Positions 15,961 through 26,224 of a stretch of 64,000 nucleotides of DNA are shown here, in pieces. The stretch spans positions 992,001-1,056,000 of the forward strand of contig NZ_CP113343.1 of assembly GCF_026683955.1 (NCBI RefSeq). The letters are read 5' to 3'. Both the position numbers and the translations under genes were made by a program. Position 1 is the first letter of the stretch; every line of letters starts with the position of its first letter. The notes below the pieces were generated by a model. The model was not told the DNA's origin. It worked only from the letters and a program-made list of their open reading frames with translations, and searched no databases. This DNA is from Arthrobacter sp. MMS18-M83 (GTDB lineage Bacteria; Actinomycetota; Actinomycetes; Actinomycetales; Micrococcaceae).

Positions 15961-18059
15961 CCTCGTCCTTGCTCGTGGTCGTTAATGATTCCGTTGAGGC
16001 GGTCACTAACCTGCCGGGTGCGTTCGTAACGGATCGGGGGCGCGAGTCTGTCTTGGGCGAGCCGGTCCAGGGTGGCTTGGAGTTCGAGGATGTCGTTGTC
16101 GGTGCGGGCGATGTTGGTGCAGGCGCTGCGGCACTGGCCGAGGTTCGGGCTGTTCGCTTGCCGCGCACAGAGCGCTGTTGCCTGGTCGAAGACGCAATGC
16201 AGTCCATCGCCTTTGAAGATCTGCAGTGACGGGTCCTGAAGGAGCTTCTCGGCTTGGCGGCGGGTGGGGAGGGTCCGGCCGGCGAACTTCGCGGCGGCAC
16301 CGCTGGTGCGTTCGCGTAGCTTGTCTGCGGCGGGGCCGCTGACGTTCCCGCCGGCCTTGAGGTAGCCATCGATGTTCGTGATCCGCTCGATGCGCTCCAG
16401 CCATCGCTCCATGGCGAGCTCATTGGGGAACCCGGAGTCGTAGCTGCCGGAGTATCCCTGCGTCACGAGGTCGGCAACATGACCGTATTGGATGGCAGCG
16501 GCCACCAGGCCACGGGGGCGCCGGACGATGTGCCAGGCGAGGGTGCGGCGGAAGCGGCTGGGAGTGATGCGACCATCCGGATCCTCCGGGATGCGGTCCC
16601 TGCGCTGACTATCCTGACAGTACTCGTTGACCCAGCGGACGAAGGAGGCGATGTCACAGGTGGTCTTCGCGGTGGTCTGCCCGTTGCCGGCACGTCCGTC
16701 GGTTCGCCCGGTGGTCCAGCGCACGGCCTGCGGGCGCAAGGTACGCGGGAAGAGCAGGTCCATGGAATGGAGTCGTTCGAGCACGTCGACAGCGTGGGCG
16801 GCCAGCGGGTGGACGATCCAGGGGTTGTGCCGTGGCTGCCCCTCGGGGGCTTTGCTTCCTTCAGGGGTGCGCGCGCCCTTCCATCTGGTGCCGTGTAGTT
16901 CATGCAGGTTCGTCCGAGGATCCTGTCGGTGGCATTGTCGCTGTAGGTTCAGCACCTCGCCGGGGCGCATGCCGGACAGGTAGGCGATGACGATGAAGCA
17001 GGCGGTCTGCAGGTGCACTGCCAGCGGAACGGCTTCCTCCCAGGCGATGAAGGGGTCGTGCCAGAGGCGTCCGTCCAGCTGCGCCGTGCATCTGACCGTG
17101 AGGTAGCTTCCGGCGTCCACGGTCAAGCCGCTGCCCTCGACGATCTCTCGATCGTAGAGGGTGTGGGTGGAGCCTACGAATCCGGTGAGCCTGGCCAGAT
17201 GGGTCCAGTTGATGATGGGTTCACCGTCGGGCCCGGGCTGTCCAGGCAGACCCAGCCCCTGTTCCCGCAGGCCCTCGAGGACGGCGCGCAGGATTGGTTT
17301 GCGGGACCCTGTGGCTGGCGTTTGGCGGGCTGCTGCTGGGGTATGCCGGTGCCCGCTGCCGAGCAGTGCACAGTACTGGTGGTAGGCGGCGGTGATGTCG
17401 GGGGCGAAGTCCTCGATGAAGCGGATGGCCCAGGACAGCAGCGGGATGAGGGTCTTGTCGCCGATGCGCGGAGTGAGGTTTCCCGGTCTCTTGTGTCGGT
17501 GGGCAAGCAGGTCCCCGGCCGTTTCTTCCTGCCACGGAGAACCATCCGGCAGTCGGAGCCGGGGCGGCACGAGGTCCCGGTAGGCCCAGAGCCGTCTGGT
17601 TTCGGTGATGACCCGGCGCTTTTGGGCGAAACCGAGATCCGTTTCGCCCAGCTCGGCCAGGAACCGATCAAGCAATTGCGGGCTCGCGGCCTGGAGGGAG
17701 TTGTGGCCGTGCTCGTTGAACCAGGAGACGAGGCGCCGCAGGTGCGTCGGGACGTGGGAGATGCTGGAGAGGGCCAGAGGCCTGGGTGCGCTGGGTCCAC
17801 CCTGCACGGCTCGAGGCGTCTCGTCGTTGATCAGAATCCAGAAATAGGCCTTCACCGGCTGCTGCCAGGCGGACGGGAAGTGGCGGAAATTGACGCTGTA
17901 TTTCTGCGAATGGTCTTCGAAGATGGCTGGGGTGAGGTCCCAGACGGCGTCTGCGAAGCGGGAGAGCACAGCAGGGGAGGTACCTTCGCGGAGGGGGCGT
18001 CGGGCGAGTACCACGTCATCGTCGACCGGACTTGGTCGCTGCAGCAGATCGGGAATCAT
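15957..18059 (-). CDS. Large tyrosine recombinase (third gene of the recombinase operon)
   Basis: 700 residues. The catalytic tyrosine-recombinase domain is in the second half. Arg I is in YLSGMRPGEVLNLQ, the HxxR box is degenerate (RFRRTLAWHIVRR), the following histidine region is IQYGHVADLVTQGYSG, and the tyrosine there is a candidate nucleophile. The C-terminus has cysteines (LHCVFDQATALCARQ, NLGQCRSACTNI) that may bind zinc, as in TnpB-like recombinases of Tn554-type elements. Start and stop overlap its neighbours by 4 nt (ATGA), so the operon is tightly coupled. Confidence 0.82.
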   Translation of the reverse strand: MIPDLLQRPSPVDDDVVLARRPLREGTSPAVLSRFADAVWDLTPAIFEDHSQKYSVNFRHFPSAWQQPVKAYFWILINDETPRAVQGGPSAPRPLALSSISHVPTHLRRLVSWFNEHGHNSLQAASPQLLDRFLAELGETDLGFAQKRRVITETRRLWAYRDLVPPRLRLPDGSPWQEETAGDLLAHRHKRPGNLTPRIGDKTLIPLLSWAIRFIEDFAPDITAAYHQYCALLGSGHRHTPAAARQTPATGSRKPILRAVLEGLREQGLGLPGQPGPDGEPIINWTHLARLTGFVGSTHTLYDREIVEGSGLTVDAGSYLTVRCTAQLDGRLWHDPFIAWEEAVPLAVHLQTACFIVIAYLSGMRPGEVLNLQRQCHRQDPRTNLHELHGTRWKGARTPEGSKAPEGQPRHNPWIVHPLAAHAVDVLERLHSMDLLFPRTLRPQAVRWTTGRTDGRAGNGQTTAKTTCDIASFVRWVNEYCQDSQRRDRIPEDPDGRITPSRFRRTLAWHIVRRPRGLVAAAIQYGHVADLVTQGYSGSYDSGFPNELAMERWLERIERITNIDGYLKAGGNVSGPAADKLRERTSGAAAKFAGRTLPTRRQAEKLLQDPSLQIFKGDGLHCVFDQATALCARQANSPNLGQCRSACTNIARTDNDILELQATLDRLAQDRLAPPIRYERTRQVSDRLNGIINDHEQGRG

Positions 18060-19514
18060 CGCAGGTCCAATCCGCCGTCCAGCACCATCTCGACCAGACG
18101 GCGGTCCTCGTTACTGGCTTGCTCGGCTGCAACCATGGGTCCGGTGTGCTGCCGCTCGAGCAGATCGGTCAGCTGCTCCGAAGGGATGGAGAAGCGTTCC
18201 TCCCACTCCGCGGCGGGAATCTCGGCGCGGCGCCGGGTGATGCTTTCGAGCATCACGGCCTGGATCGGAATGTGCCTGGGTTCGGAGCGTGCGTTCGGGC
18301 AGCCAAGGCACAGCAGGAACGAGGCACTGCACGCGGTCCCGGACGGTGTGTAGGGGCTGTTCGTGTGGTCGATGCAAGCGGCGGCCACCGTGTCCAGACG
18401 GCCTTCAAGCAGCAGCCGCAGGCGCTCCACGGTTGTTCCAAGCCTCCGCGCCGCCGGCTCGGGATCGTCCGACGCTTCCCGCGCTTCGGCGTCGGTGAGA
18501 ACGAGGATGCTGTGGCTGACGCGGATGCGTTCCACCTCGCCGTGCAGCGCCTTGTCGACGATGACCTGGTATTCGGGCAGAGCGGTGGCGTCTTTGGCAA
18601 GGTATTGCGCCGCGAGCGTCGTCGCACTGTGGGCGACCGGGCGCTGATGGCGCTGCACGAACGCCAGCCTGAGTCGGCGCGAGTCCACCCGCGCGAGGAG
18701 GTCCCCGTCAGGGGTCCTCCCGCGCCACCACTCCAATGCGTGAGTGGGCAGCGCCCGGATCCGGGCCCCGCCTGGAATGCGGTCGGCCGGGCCCGTGGCG
18801 TGGAACACCAGAAGAGCGTCCGTGCCTGCCGGAGGTGTCGATCTTGCCGTCGCGGACCCGGGGCACATCCCCGGTGCGTGCCACCAGTGCGAGCAGCGCG
18901 CCACGGCGTCCAGCCTCCGCATCCGCGCCCGGCCCTGCTGTCTCCCATTCCTTGAGCTCCGCCTCCGCCTCCCGGATTCGGGTCAGCGCGGCACGGACCT
19001 CGGCTCGCGCGGCCCGCTGGATACGGCGCACTTCGGAATCGGTGTACGCGGACAGGGTCCGTGCCTGGGACGCTGGCCGGTGGGGCGCGTAGAGTGCTTC
19101 GCGGAATGCGGTCGGGAGGCCTTCGACCGGCCGGAAAATGACCCGGAGCACCTGAAGCAGGGAGTCCGCATAACGGGTATGCCGGATTCTGAACGGTGCG
19201 ATGTGCGCAGGCGTCAGTGCACTGAGCGACTGCGGTGGGGTGGGCAGTTCCTTCAGACTGCGGGCGAAGATCCGGGCACCTGCGTACAGGGTCTTCACGG
19301 ACTCCACGGTCTTTCGGGTCCCGGCCGGGCCGCAGGCGCGGGCGAAGCCCTTCGCGATGGCCCACTCGATCTCGGGTGCGAGACCGAGCCGACGGAATTC
19401 GAAGTCCTTTGCGGTTCCGCCGGACTCGGGCACAAAGCGGACAATGAGGCGCTCTCCCGCGTCGATGACGGCTTCGGGCCGCGTATACGGTCCCTTCGGC
19501 AGCGAGGCACGCAT
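18056..19514 (-). pseudogene. Middle recombinase-operon protein, frameshifted
   Basis: Two overlapping frames (19514 down to about 18830, then about 18840 down to 18056) make one protein of roughly 485 residues. The break is in DGKIDT | PPAGTDALLVF around 18820-18850. The N-terminal part resembles a core-binding SAM-like integrase domain. The C-terminal part carries a Cys cluster (CIDHTNSPYTPSGTACSASF, then LCLGCPNA) common in companion proteins of such operons. No complete RHRY set is visible, so it may be a non-catalytic partner. It is spaced 2 nt from the first recombinase and overlaps the third by 4 nt. The shift is real decay or a sequence error. Confidence 0.7.
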
Positions 19515-19516
19515 CC

Positions 19517-21040
19517 TCAGAGCTCCTTTTCGGTCTCATCGAGCAGCCGCACCCTGGGGTCGCTGGAGAGGACTGCGAGCAACGACTCCGCATCGAGAAC
19601 CGATCTGCCGTACTCCAGCAGTAACCGGGCCTCCAGCCCCCGGAACGGCTCAAGGTAAACATTCTTCGTCGTGTTCACATCCGAGTGGCCCAGCATCGTC
19701 TGCACCAGCGACCAGGTATCGCCGAACTGCTCGCGCAGATCGCGTTGATGCTCGGCCTCCAGCCCGTCGACCTGCCGGGACCAGATGAGCCGTCCGACGG
19801 CGAACCAGCGCAGAGCGAAGCTGTGCCGCAACATATGGGGTCGGCATTCGAGCCGGTCGATGCCGGCCTTCCTCACGCGGGTGTTCGCGCGCGCAAAAGA
19901 CTTATGCCACGCAGTCTTTGGCCTGGGGCTGCCGTCTTCGTTAAGCCACAGCATGGCCGGTTCAAGCCCGTCCGTGGTGCGCACCATCAGGCGAAGTCTC
20001 TCCCTCGGGGTCAGATCGTTGACCTGGACCGCCGAAAGGAAGGACTTCCCGCCACGAAATGTGCTCACTCTCAACACCCCGCGCCGGACCTCCTCGACGA
20101 CCATCCGCCCACTCATCACCTCGTATAAGCCGCTCGCCCGGGCAGAGCGCACCGCTGTTGCACGCTCCGTCTCCCGGTAGGCTGCCACTTGCTCCAGCAC
20201 GTCGCCCCGCAGCCAATAGGGATGCCCGTGCATCCCCTTCGCGCAGGCATCCGCCAGCCGGAACGACGCGTACTGGCTGTTCGGGACTTCGCGGTCCAGC
20301 TCAAGCACCAGGACGCTGCTCCATTCCTGCAGACGAAGCCCGCCACCGTACAAGCCGTCTGCGAAAGCCGCGTCCCGCGACTGGGAACGGGGACGCCACC
20401 TCGCACGCTCCGACCCCAGCGGCGTCAAACCGTGAATCCCGACATCGCGCCAGCGGCGGTATGCCCGCGGCGAAAGCCATTTGACGTCCGCTCCGCGGAT
20501 TGTCGATGGCCGCAAATCCGTGCCGCGGGCGCCTCGTCCGGCCGAGGCCATCCGGAAGGCGCCTGCGTCAGCGGCGGGAATCAGCGGCGGGCCACCCATG
20601 ACTCGGCTGGACCAGTCGTAGAACATGGTCAGCGCTGCGAGATCGCTGGCCCACGCCGAGCCGGAAATGCGGCGCGGGTTGCGTGGGTCGCTGCGGCGCC
20701 AGAACTTGAAATCCATGACATCGTCTTCGACCGTGGAATCCCAATCCTTGCCGCGCGCCGCGAGGAAGTTCACCCACACCGACAGTGAGTACGCGTACCT
20801 GCGATTCGTCGCTGCGGCGCGGTTGCGCATCTTCGCCCCGGCGAAGAATCGGTTCAAGGCCGCGTGGGGGGCTCCGGTCTTGTCGAGGAAGATCGGACGA
20901 CCCGCCCACGGTAGCCATGCGCCCGACGCATCATGATCATCCGCCGATGCACCCAGCGCACGGTCAAGAAGTTTATCGCCTGCCCAATCGATCCGATCGG
21001 GGGCGAAGAAGACCTGCCACAACGTCCGCTCATCCGTCAT
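19517..21040 (-). CDS. Tyrosine recombinase / transposase A (first gene of operon)
   Basis: 507 residues from MTDERTLWQ; an in-frame ATG at 21088 would lie only 13 nt from the element end. The N-terminal core-binding domain is residues 60-160. The catalytic residues are complete: Arg in YGGGLRLQEWSS, Lys in RGGKSF, HMLRHSF (HxxR), LGHSDVNTTKNVYLEP with the final His and nucleophile Tyr. It should cut and rejoin the element ends and the umuC target. As in Tn554, the gene nearest one end is the canonical recombinase and two further genes follow with minimal spacing. Confidence 0.88.
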   Translation of the reverse strand: MTDERTLWQVFFAPDRIDWAGDKLLDRALGASADDHDASGAWLPWAGRPIFLDKTGAPHAALNRFFAGAKMRNRAAATNRRYAYSLSVWVNFLAARGKDWDSTVEDDVMDFKFWRRSDPRNPRRISGSAWASDLAALTMFYDWSSRVMGGPPLIPAADAGAFRMASAGRGARGTDLRPSTIRGADVKWLSPRAYRRWRDVGIHGLTPLGSERARWRPRSQSRDAAFADGLYGGGLRLQEWSSVLVLELDREVPNSQYASFRLADACAKGMHGHPYWLRGDVLEQVAAYRETERATAVRSARASGLYEVMSGRMVVEEVRRGVLRVSTFRGGKSFLSAVQVNDLTPRERLRLMVRTTDGLEPAMLWLNEDGSPRPKTAWHKSFARANTRVRKAGIDRLECRPHMLRHSFALRWFAVGRLIWSRQVDGLEAEHQRDLREQFGDTWSLVQTMLGHSDVNTTKNVYLEPFRGLEARLLLEYGRSVLDAESLLAVLSSDPRVRLLDETEKEL

Positions 21041-21103
21041 GCGCCCATGATGTCGGCGGGATCTGCCAAAGATGGGCAACACGCCCAAAGGGGGTGGAGA
21101 ATG

Positions 21104-22188
21104 AACTGCTTCTACGCCTCGGCCGAGCGGGCGTTCGACCCGTCCCTTGAGGGCCGGCCCGTCATTGTGCTGTCCAACAATGACGGCTGCGCGGTCACCC
21201 GCTCCCCCGAGGCCAAAGCCCTGGGCATCCCGATGGGTGAGCCGTGGTTCAAGCTCGCCCCCAGGGCGAAGGAATGGGGACTTGTTGCCCTGTCGAGCAA
21301 TTATGAGCTCTACGGGGACATCAGCGCCCGGGTGATGGAGCTGCTGGGCCGGTACTCGGCATGGCTGGAGGTCTACAGCATCGACGAGGCCTTCCTCGGC
21401 GTTAAAGGCACCCCGGCCGAGCTACTGGCTCTTGGTCGGTCCATGAAGGCTGCCGTGCGGCGGAACGTCGGGGTTCGGTCTGTGTCGGGATCGCCGCCAC
21501 GAAAACCCTGGCGAAGCTGGCGAACAAATGGGCGAAGAACAACCCGGCGTTCGGCGGGGTCTGCCACTGGGACTCCGTCCCGTTGCCCGAACGGGAGGCT
21601 CTGATGGGGCGCCTGTCCGTGGTGGAGATCTGGGGTGTCGCGACCCGGCTGACCAGGCGGCTGAACGTGATGGGCATCTTTTCGATCCTTGACCTGTCCC
21701 GGGCCGATCCGGTGATGATCCGGGACCGGTTCTCCGTGGTCATGATGCGCACCGTCCTGGAACTGCAGGGCACCCCCTGCATTCCGATGGAGGAAGAACG
21801 GATCGGGCGGGATCAGCTGATCTTTTCCCGTTCCTTCGCCAAGCCCATCACCACCGCGGCCGGGATGCGGCAGGTTTTGAGCGTGTATGGGCAGCAGGCC
21901 TCGGCGCGGCTGGCCAAACATGACCTGCAGGCCAAAGTCCTCACCGCGTTCGCCGGCACCTCACACTTCAATCCCAAAGACACCTCCTACCCCTCGGTGT
22001 GTGTCCCGCTGCCGATGCCCACCGCGGACCCAGTCATTCTCACCAAGGCTGCTCACGCGCTCCTGCCCCTGATCAATGAGGGAATCCGGTACGCCAGGGC
22101 CGGGATCATGGTCACAGACCTGCGCCCGACCGGCAAACAGGCGCCGCTGTCCCTGTTTGAGAACCCGCACGAGCCCCGGTTCTCCTGA
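21104..22188 (+). pseudogene. umuC: umuC, 3' part, with an additional frameshift
   Basis: Y-family DNA polymerase body. It starts NCFYASAERAFDPSLEGRPV, then LSNNDGCAVTRS (nucleotide-binding loop), YSIDEAFLGV (second pair of carboxylates), ATKTLAKLANKWAK, IWGVATRLTRRL (helix-hairpin-helix) and a C-terminal little-finger domain ending FENPHEPRFS. The frame changes at about 21475-21477: VRRNVG.. must join VCVGIAATK, which needs one more C in GTTCGG. The first 18 codons are 11 kb away at 9896. The gene is doubly inactivated. Confidence 0.9.
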
Positions 22189-22224
22189 AGCTGTCATGAG
22201 GTGCCAAACGCTAGAGTGAGGGGC

Positions 22225-25186
22225 ATGTCTTCGGGAATGCCTGCTGATGCGATCTTGACGGATTGGACTCTGGTCGAGGCTGACTGGGCCCTGGTTGGCG
22301 CGAAGACAGGGTCTACTCGCCTCGGGTTTGCGTTGCTCCTGAAGTTTTTTGAGCGAGAGGCGCGTTTCCCCCGCTATCCGGGAGACTTTGCCGCCGAGGA
22401 GGTTCAGTACGTTGCAGAGCAGGTCAGGATCGCACCGGATTCGCTGAAAGACTTTGATTTTTCCGGGCGTACGGCCAAGAGGTTCCGCGTCCAGATTCGT
22501 ACTTCGTTTGGGTTTCGTGAGTTCGCGGCAAAAGACGAAGCCGGGGTGGCAAGTTGGCTGGCAGAGCGGGTGTGCCCTTCCGAGGTCCGTGACTCCGCCT
22601 TGGTTGAGGCCCTGCTCCTTCGGTGTCGTCAGGAACGGCTGGAGCCACCGGCAAGGATCTCGCGAATCGTCGGAAGTGCACGGACTCTATTCGAACAGCG
22701 GCTTTGTTCTTCGGTGCTCGAATGCCTTGACGCTGATGGTGCCAAGCGGCTTGAAAGCTTGTTGGACGGCGATGCGTCGGGGTCCTTGTTGTCAACGTTG
22801 AAGGCTGATCCGGGACCGGCCGGGCTTGAGGCTCTTCTTTCTGAAGTGGGGAAACTTGCTGCGGCCCAGGCTTTGGAGCTGCCAGGTGCGCTGTTTGACG
22901 GTGTCTCGGAGAAGGTCGTGAGCGCGTGGAGGGCGCGGGCTTCCCGGATGTATCCGTCGGATTTATGGGAAGCGCCGCGACCGGTGCGTCTGACGTTGTT
23001 GGCTGCGTTGTGTCATCAGCGCACGGCGGAGATCGCTGACAGCTTGGTTGATCTGTTGCTCGTTTTGGTGCTGAAGATTAACACCAGCGCCGTGAGGAAG
23101 GTTGAAAAGGAACTCACTGCGGACTTGCAAATGGTCCGCGGTAAGACGGCTCTGCTGTTCCGTCTGGCCGAGACTGCTGTGGGGAATCCGGATGAAACGG
23201 TGAGGAACGCGGTCTTTCCGGTGGTGAGCGAGAAGACGCTTCGGCAGCTGGTGCGGGAATCCAGGGCAAACGAATCGGCATTCCAAGGCAAGGTCCGGGT
23301 GGTCCTGCGCGGATCCTACTCAAGCTATTACCGCCGGATGTTGCCGGCGTTACTGTCGGTACTGCGGTTCCGGTGCCACAACACGGCGTTCAGGCCGGTG
23401 ATGGAGTCGATCGATCTCTTGAACAGGTACGCGCTGGCGGGAAGCAAGGCGCAATACTTCAGCCCGGAGGACGACGTTCCTATTGCCGGCGTGGTTCCGA
23501 AGAATTGGGTCACGGCAGTCCGGGACGAAAAGGGCAGGGTCGAGCGGATACCTTACGAGCTGTGCGTGCTCGTTGCTTTACGGGATGCGTTGCGCCGGCG
23601 CGAGGTTTTCGTCGACGGTGCCGGTAAATGGCGGGATCCGGAGGACGATCTGCCCCCGGACTTCGAGGCCTCCCGTGAACTCCACTACGAAGCCCTGCGC
23701 AAGCCCTTGGACCCGGCTCAATTCATCGCAGACCTGCAATCCAGGATGGCCCAATCGCTGCACACGCTGGACCGTGCTCTCCTGACGGATACCGCCGGAG
23801 GAGTCAGCATTACCCGGCGGAAGGGCGCACCCTGGGTGAAGGTTCCCAAGCTCGAGAATCTCGAAGAGCCTGCCAACCTTGGCCGGCTCAAAGACGAGGT
23901 ACTGGCCAGGTGGGGAACTTTGGACCTTCTGGAGGTCCTGAAGGAGGCTGACTTCCTGGCCGCGTTCACGCCGGGATTTACCTCGATCGCGTCAAGGGAA
24001 GTTCTCGGCAAGGACGCGCTCCGCCGCCGGCTGCTGCTGTGTCTGTTCGGGCTGGGCACGAACATGGGCATCAAAGCGATCGCTGACGCCGGCGGTCACT
24101 CCGAGACCGAACGGGAACTACGGCACGTGCGCAGAACCTACATCACCAAAAGACAACCTGCGGCAGGCCATCGTGAATGTCGTCAACGCAACCTTTGAAG
24201 CACGAAACCCTGAATGGTGGGGAGAAGGAAACGCCTGCGCCTCGGACTCGAAGAAGTTCGGCTCCTGGGAATCGAACCTCATGACCGAATGGCACAACCG
24301 CTACGGAGGGCCCGGGGTGATGATTTACTGGCACGTCGACAAGAAATCGACCTGCATCTACTCGCAGCTGAAGAACTGCTCCTCATCCGAAGTCGCTGCC
24401 ATGATCGAAGGGGTCCTTCGGCATAACACTGACGCCGAGATCGAGGCGAACTACGTCGATACCCATGGCGCCTCGATGGTGGGCTTCGCCTTCACCGAGC
24501 TCCTCGGATTCAAGCTCTTGCCCCGGTTGAAGAACATCGGATCGATCAGGCTTTACCGGACAGACAACGAGGTCAACCACTCAGAGATTGGCCCGGTCCT
24601 CAGCCGCGCCATCAACTGGGACATCATTGCCCAGCAGTACGATCAGATGGTCAAGTACGCCACGGCCCTCAAACTCGGTACTGCGGAGTCGGAAACAATT
24701 CTGCGCCGCTTCACCCGGGGAGGACCAAAGCATCCGACGTACCAGGCGCTCGAGGAACTCGGACGCGCCGTCCGGACCATCTTTGCCGCCGACTACCTCG
24801 CCAGCGAGAGTCTGCGCCGGGAGATCAACTCGGGTCTGCAGGTAGTGGAGAACTGGAACAGCGGCAACGACGTGGTGTTCTACGGCAAGAACCGTGATCT
24901 GACCGGCGCCGACCGGGAAACCACCGAAGTGTCCATGCTCGCCCTGCACCTGCTGCAATCATCCCTGGTGCTGGTGAACACCCTGCTGCTGCAAACCATC
25001 CTGGAAGAGAAGGAATTCAACGACCTGCTGGGCCCCGAGGACCGCCGCGGTCTCACGCCGCTCTTCTGGACGCACATCAACCCTTACGGAAGCTTCAAGC
25101 TCGACATGACCAGCAGCCTCGAACTCGGCCCACCAGCTCCGAAGCCAGCGCAAACAGGCGTCCCGCCACGGGTACCGGTCCCATAA
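22225..25186 (+). pseudogene. tnpA: Tn3-family transposase TnpA, single-base frameshift
   Basis: About 987 residues if joined, the normal Tn3 length. The first frame (22225-24198) holds the DUF4158-type N-terminal domain and the start of the DDE domain. The second (to 25186) continues [21 protein letters not shown] (first Asp), [20 protein letters not shown] (second Asp) and ends [19 protein letters not shown]. The frames join after YITK at a run of four A (24148-24151) where three would read [11 protein letters not shown]. It starts 36 nt after umuC. I could not find the 38-bp terminal inverted repeats, so the element ends are unknown. Confidence 0.85.
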
Positions 25187-25430
25187 CATCACGGTTCCTT
25201 TCGCGGTCGGTGATCCCTGTGGCCGCGGACGTCTTGTCCACGAAGGTGTGTCCCCGGTTGATGCGGCGGCCGCGCGTGAGCTGCCGACGGGGACGGCCCA
25301 ACGGCAGCGTGGACCGTGTGCCGGCCGGTCTGGAACCGGGTGGGTGCGTTGCACGTTGACAGTGAAAGCAAGCACGCGTGAGGGTCGCTTGCCGGTTCGG
25401 TGGCTGAAGGCCGAGGGAAAGGAACTTGCA

Positions 25431-25700
25431 ATGCCGCTGTCGGACTACGAGCGCAAGCGCCTGCAGGAGCTCGAAATGGATCTGGCGGCCGAGGACCCGG
25501 TCCTGGCCCGTGAACTTGCGTCGGGCACGCCTCCCGGGCGGCGGCTCCGGAGGATCGCCGGCGTCAGCCTGGCACTGGCGGGGACCGGCCTGTTGATCCT
25601 GGGCGTTGCCGTGCAGCTTCCGGCTCTGGGCGTGCTGGGATTTCTGATGATGTGCGGCGGCGCCTCCGGGTACCCCTGGCGCCGGGCGGCCGGCTCCTGA
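25431..25700 (+). CDS. DUF3040 small membrane protein
   Basis: 89 residues starting MPLSDYERKRLQELEMDLAA, the signature N-terminus of DUF3040 (PLSxxExxxLxxLExxL...DP). A basic linker and two hydrophobic helices follow (residues about 40-80). It is paralogous to the protein at 28522-28797. The ATG follows GGGAAAGGAAC. Actinobacterial DUF3040 proteins have no established function; they often sit in stress or envelope clusters. Confidence 0.85.
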   Translation: MPLSDYERKRLQELEMDLAAEDPVLARELASGTPPGRRLRRIAGVSLALAGTGLLILGVAVQLPALGVLGFLMMCGGASGYPWRRAAGS

Positions 25701-25773
25701 ACGGGAACGCCGGGGAAAGGCCAAGTACTCTCGAGCTTCGGTGGGAGCGCTGGTTGCAGGCGCCCGGTTCGTC

Positions 25774-26091
25774 TCATCCTGACCGGGCCCTGGCGTTCGC
25801 GCGCTCAGCGGTGGCGGAACGGAGTTCCCGCTGGAGGCGCCGGTTTTCGGCTTCGAGGCGCAGGACCATCCCGATGCCTGCCAGGTTCAAGCCCAGGTCC
25901 AGCAGCTCACCGATCCGCCGCAAGGTCGCCAGATCCTCCTCGCTGTACTGGCGGGTCCCGCCCAGTGTCCGGCCGGGTTCGATCAGGCCCCTGCGTTCGT
26001 ACAGGCGCAGGTTCTGCTGCCCCATGCCCACCAGCTCTGCCGCGACGGAAATCGCGTACACCCCCCTGCCCGCGTTGTTACCGCCTGCCAT
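25774..26091 (-). CDS. MerR-family regulator, HspR-like
   Basis: 105 residues. The N-terminal winged helix ([41 protein letters not shown]) is the HspR/MerR fold with the heat-shock-type Y/F-x-IS-VAAEL-x-GM-HPQTLR-x-YE pattern. A short dimerisation coiled coil ([20 protein letters not shown]) follows. AGGTGG precedes the start. It is divergent from hsp20 across a 133-bp region carrying the dyad motif at 26141, so it probably represses hsp20 and the genes sharing that motif. The tail differs from classical HspR, which ends in a longer basic region. Confidence 0.82.
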   Translation of the reverse strand: MAGGNNAGRGVYAISVAAELVGMGQQNLRLYERRGLIEPGRTLGGTRQYSEEDLATLRRIGELLDLGLNLAGIGMVLRLEAENRRLQRELRSATAERANARARSG

Positions 26092-26140
26092 CAGCCACCT
26101 CCAAATCTTCCCAAAATCAGGCTTGCCACGACCCAGTCGC

Positions 26141-26166
26141 AGTGCTATAAGAAATATATACCAGCC
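26141..26166. promoter_or_regulatory. Dyad promoter motif upstream of hsp20 (copy 1 of 3)
   Basis: Core GCTATA-N7-TATACC within a 26-nt block that is nearly identical at 35850-35875 and recognisable at 35246-35271. It lies between the divergent merR/hspR-like gene and hsp20, 59 nt before the hsp20 start. The imperfect symmetry around a 19-bp unit fits an activator/repressor operator of a MerR-like regulator overlapping a promoter. It does not match the HAIR consensus CTTGAGT-N7-ACTCAAG. Confidence 0.6.
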
Positions 26167-26224
26167 GCAACAGATCGGCTGGGTTGACAACAAAAAAGCT
26201 GCGATCTGCAAGGAGTGACACACC

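Larger units (their letters stand above)
9952..21105. mobile_element. 11.15-kb Tn554-like recombinase element carrying an rhs gene, inserted in umuC
   Basis: Bounded by the two halves of umuC. The junction is ambiguous over a shared TGAA (9948-9951 and 21102-21105). The right part is a four-gene minus-strand operon: tyrosine recombinase, companion protein, second tyrosine recombinase and a DUF6262/TnpC-like protein. The left part is cargo: an rhs gene with a small membrane protein, a 75-residue ORF and an ISL3 transposase relic. Clean insertion without terminal inverted repeats or a long duplication fits tyrosine-recombinase transposition as in Tn554. The element type is inference from gene order; the boundaries follow directly from umuC. 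Confidence 0.8.

Noticed and set aside
17013-18353. 446-residue plus-strand ORF
   Set aside because: Antisense to the third recombinase gene, which has catalytic motifs and coupled neighbours.
9982-21094. Similar 20-nt stretches near both ends of the umuC element (GCGCAACGTCCAAAGGGCG and GGGCAACACGCCCAAAGGG)
   Set aside because: They are at different distances from the junctions and the left one lies in the ISL3 relic; similarity is probably chance.
22189-25430. Search for Tn3 38-bp terminal inverted repeats
   Set aside because: No matching GGGG...TAAG-type ends were found by eye within a few hundred bases either side of the transposase, so element borders are not reported.
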